Of a stretch of 15,135 bases of DNA, positions 14,072 through 15,135 are shown one piece after another (within the stretch, counting starts at the first letter, position 1; the number at the start of each line of letters is the position of its first letter). Both the position numbers and the translations under genes were made by a program. The notes beneath the pieces are model-generated. The model had not been told where the DNA came from and searched no databases. It worked only from the letters and a program-made list of their open reading frames with translations. Source of the stretch: Bacillota bacterium (GTDB lineage: Bacteria; Bacillota; Bacilli; Lactobacillales; Streptococcaceae); contig JAJXWC010000041.1 in assembly GCA_021781855.1 (NCBI GenBank), positions 1 to 15,135 on the forward strand, written 5' to 3'.

Positions 14072-14226
14072 TTAGTTAGAACATTTTTTTACGCTTGATG
14101 CTGCTCCAAGAGCACCTAACACGCCGAATCAAGGCAAGAGTGCTTGCTAAGCCTGAGTAAAAATCTGAGACTTGATATACTTACTGAATCAGAAACACTC
14201 ATTGATGTTAAACACGAGACTGATTG
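14072..14226 (-). pseudogene. Decayed 3' end of a serine-rich LPXTG adhesin gene (fossil)
   Basis: Directly behind the LPXTG gene's stop, the minus strand in one frame reads an alternating-serine stretch, SMSVSDSVSISS (within about 14207-14167), like the repeats of serine-rich surface adhesins. The frame is then lost. In another frame, 14125-14090 reads GVLGALGAASSV followed by KKC, resembling the hydrophobic helix and basic tail of a sortase signal; just before it is LLP then a TGA. Short size, frame changes and stops mean it is not functional. The reading rests on pattern, not a search; chance resemblance cannot be excluded for so short a stretch. Confidence 0.4.
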
Positions 14227-15135
14227 CTATTTATATCTACGTACAATAAAGGCAAGTCCTAAAAATGATGCTGCAGCTATTGCGAGACCGAACATTCCCT
14301 CTCCTCCAGTAAACGGAAGCGTGATATTTTGCCCGCCGCTATAAGGATAAGTAACAACGACCTTGATTACTGTCCCATCAGCTAACGAAGCATCTGCGGC
14401 AAGTTCTGGCACAACACTTTGTGAAGGATTACCATAACCTTCGCTTGCATAACTTGGTGAAGTTACCGCTGCAAAATCTCCATTTGATACTGTATCAGGA
14501 ACCCAAGCATTCGTTGGAATAGAACCGTCACCATTAGGTGATACATCTACTGAACCGTCACCATTAGTATCATAGCCTAAAATTTTTCCTGTACTGTCTT
14601 CAACTGCTGAAGCTGTAAATGTTACCTTTTCAGGAGTGGCTGTTCCAAGTACAATTTTATTGTCATTCGCATCTACATAAGTAATGGTACGTGTAATTGT
14701 TTTGGAAGACGTCACGATATGTGTTAAAGGAGCATAATAAACATTAATCGTCAAATTAGGTTGATTTGTTGCGTTAATTGTTTGTTCCAAAGTTTTGGTT
14801 AAATCAGGAACTGTATTCGTCGGGTCATCTGTAGATACAACCTCCTGAACAGTCCCATTATAAGTCACACTTGGATTGTTCACAGAATTTAAAGTAACAG
14901 ACGATCCAGAAGTCCAACCCGAACTTGTGATCTGACCCGAAGAATTGATTGTAATCGTGCTAGCATTTGAAACTGTTCCGTTCGTATAATAAGGTCCTGT
15001 CGTTGCCCTTGTTACATTATCCTTAACAGAAACAAAAGAAACCGCCGCATTGTAGTTGGGAGCTACAACTGTCGTTTTATCACTATTCAATAAATAGTTA
15101 ATGGTCTCCGTCGTTGTATGTAAATCCACAGCTGT
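14227..15135 (-). CDS. LPXTG-anchored surface protein, C-terminal part (5' end beyond window)
   Basis: The frame is open through the right edge (ACA GCT precede a GTG at 15129), so the true start lies outside; 302 residues are visible. The C-terminus is a complete sortase signal: LPFTG (visible residues 273-277), a hydrophobic helix (about 281-298) and basic RRYK. Upstream is a Thr/Asn/Ser-rich, beta-type extracellular region. The segment TITRTITYVDANDNKI (about 146-161) resembles mucin-binding MucBP-like domains. At 189-197 DTNGDGSVD fits a calcium-loop pattern (DxNxDGxxD), and NGDGS recurs ten residues later. Adhesion is the likely role; the ligand is unknown. A fossil of a second adhesin follows, then a terminator. 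Confidence 0.9.
   Translation of the reverse strand, partial: TAVDLHTTTETINYLLNSDKTTVVAPNYNAAVSFVSVKDNVTRATTGPYYTNGTVSNASTITINSSGQITSSGWTSGSSVTLNSVNNPSVTYNGTVQEVVSTDDPTNTVPDLTKTLEQTINATNQPNLTINVYYAPLTHIVTSSKTITRTITYVDANDNKIVLGTATPEKVTFTASAVEDSTGKILGYDTNGDGSVDVSPNGDGSIPTNAWVPDTVSNGDFAAVTSPSYASEGYGNPSQSVVPELAADASLADGTVIKVVVTYPYSGGQNITLPFTGGEGMFGLAIAAASFLGLAFIVRRYK

Noticed and set aside
14144..14344. 66-codon plus-strand frame
   Set aside because: Antisense to the sortase signal of the LPXTG gene and to the adhesin fossil; no ribosome site.

Overview
The window looks like chromosome of a lactic acid bacterium close to Lactococcus (Streptococcaceae). This rests on low-GC codon use, strong GGAGG-type ribosome sites, a lactococcal-type HU protein, an AcmA-like glucosaminidase with LysM repeats, and the block DegV - SGNH lipase - YpmS - HU. 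The genus is inferred from remembered protein similarity, not from a search. No phage genes, insertion sequence, CRISPR, tRNA or rRNA were seen.

Layout, left to right. (1) 1-180: hairpin-rich non-coding DNA that recurs around 7.3-8.0 kb. (2) Secreted four-LysM glucosaminidase (-), divergent from cysK (+). (3) Orphan oligopeptide-binding lipoprotein (+), meeting a NifS/IscS-type cysteine desulfurase (-) head-on at a 21-bp-arm bidirectional terminator. (4) An APC amino acid permease (-) cut by one in-frame TAG, with its last ~110 codons still in frame behind the stop. (5) 7177-8555: about 1.4 kb with no convincing protein gene, packed with short hairpins, two copies of a ~78-bp two-hairpin repeat (a third lies behind cysK), a 9-codon ORF behind a strong ribosome site, and a candidate ~110-nt small RNA. 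(6) HU, preceded by the overlapping set degV-SGNH-ypmS (all -). (7) Hemolysin III-like membrane protein (+), convergent with a DUF1003 membrane protein (-) over a shared terminator. (8) 13066-13601: structured non-coding DNA with a second candidate small RNA. (9) A DUF2929 two-helix peptide (-), a decayed stretch resembling the 3' end of a serine-rich adhesin gene, and the C-terminal part of an LPXTG surface protein (-) running off the right edge.

Functional themes. Cell envelope: glucosaminidase, LPXTG protein, adhesin fossil, SGNH and YpmS, small membrane proteins. Sulfur and cysteine: cysK makes cysteine and the desulfurase uses it, but they are about 2 kb apart on opposite strands with separate terminators. 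Peptide and amino acid uptake: binding lipoprotein and broken permease. DegV may supply fatty acids to membrane-lipid synthesis. The accessory character lies in the gaps between genes: two repeat families, two predicted RNAs and two gene fossils.
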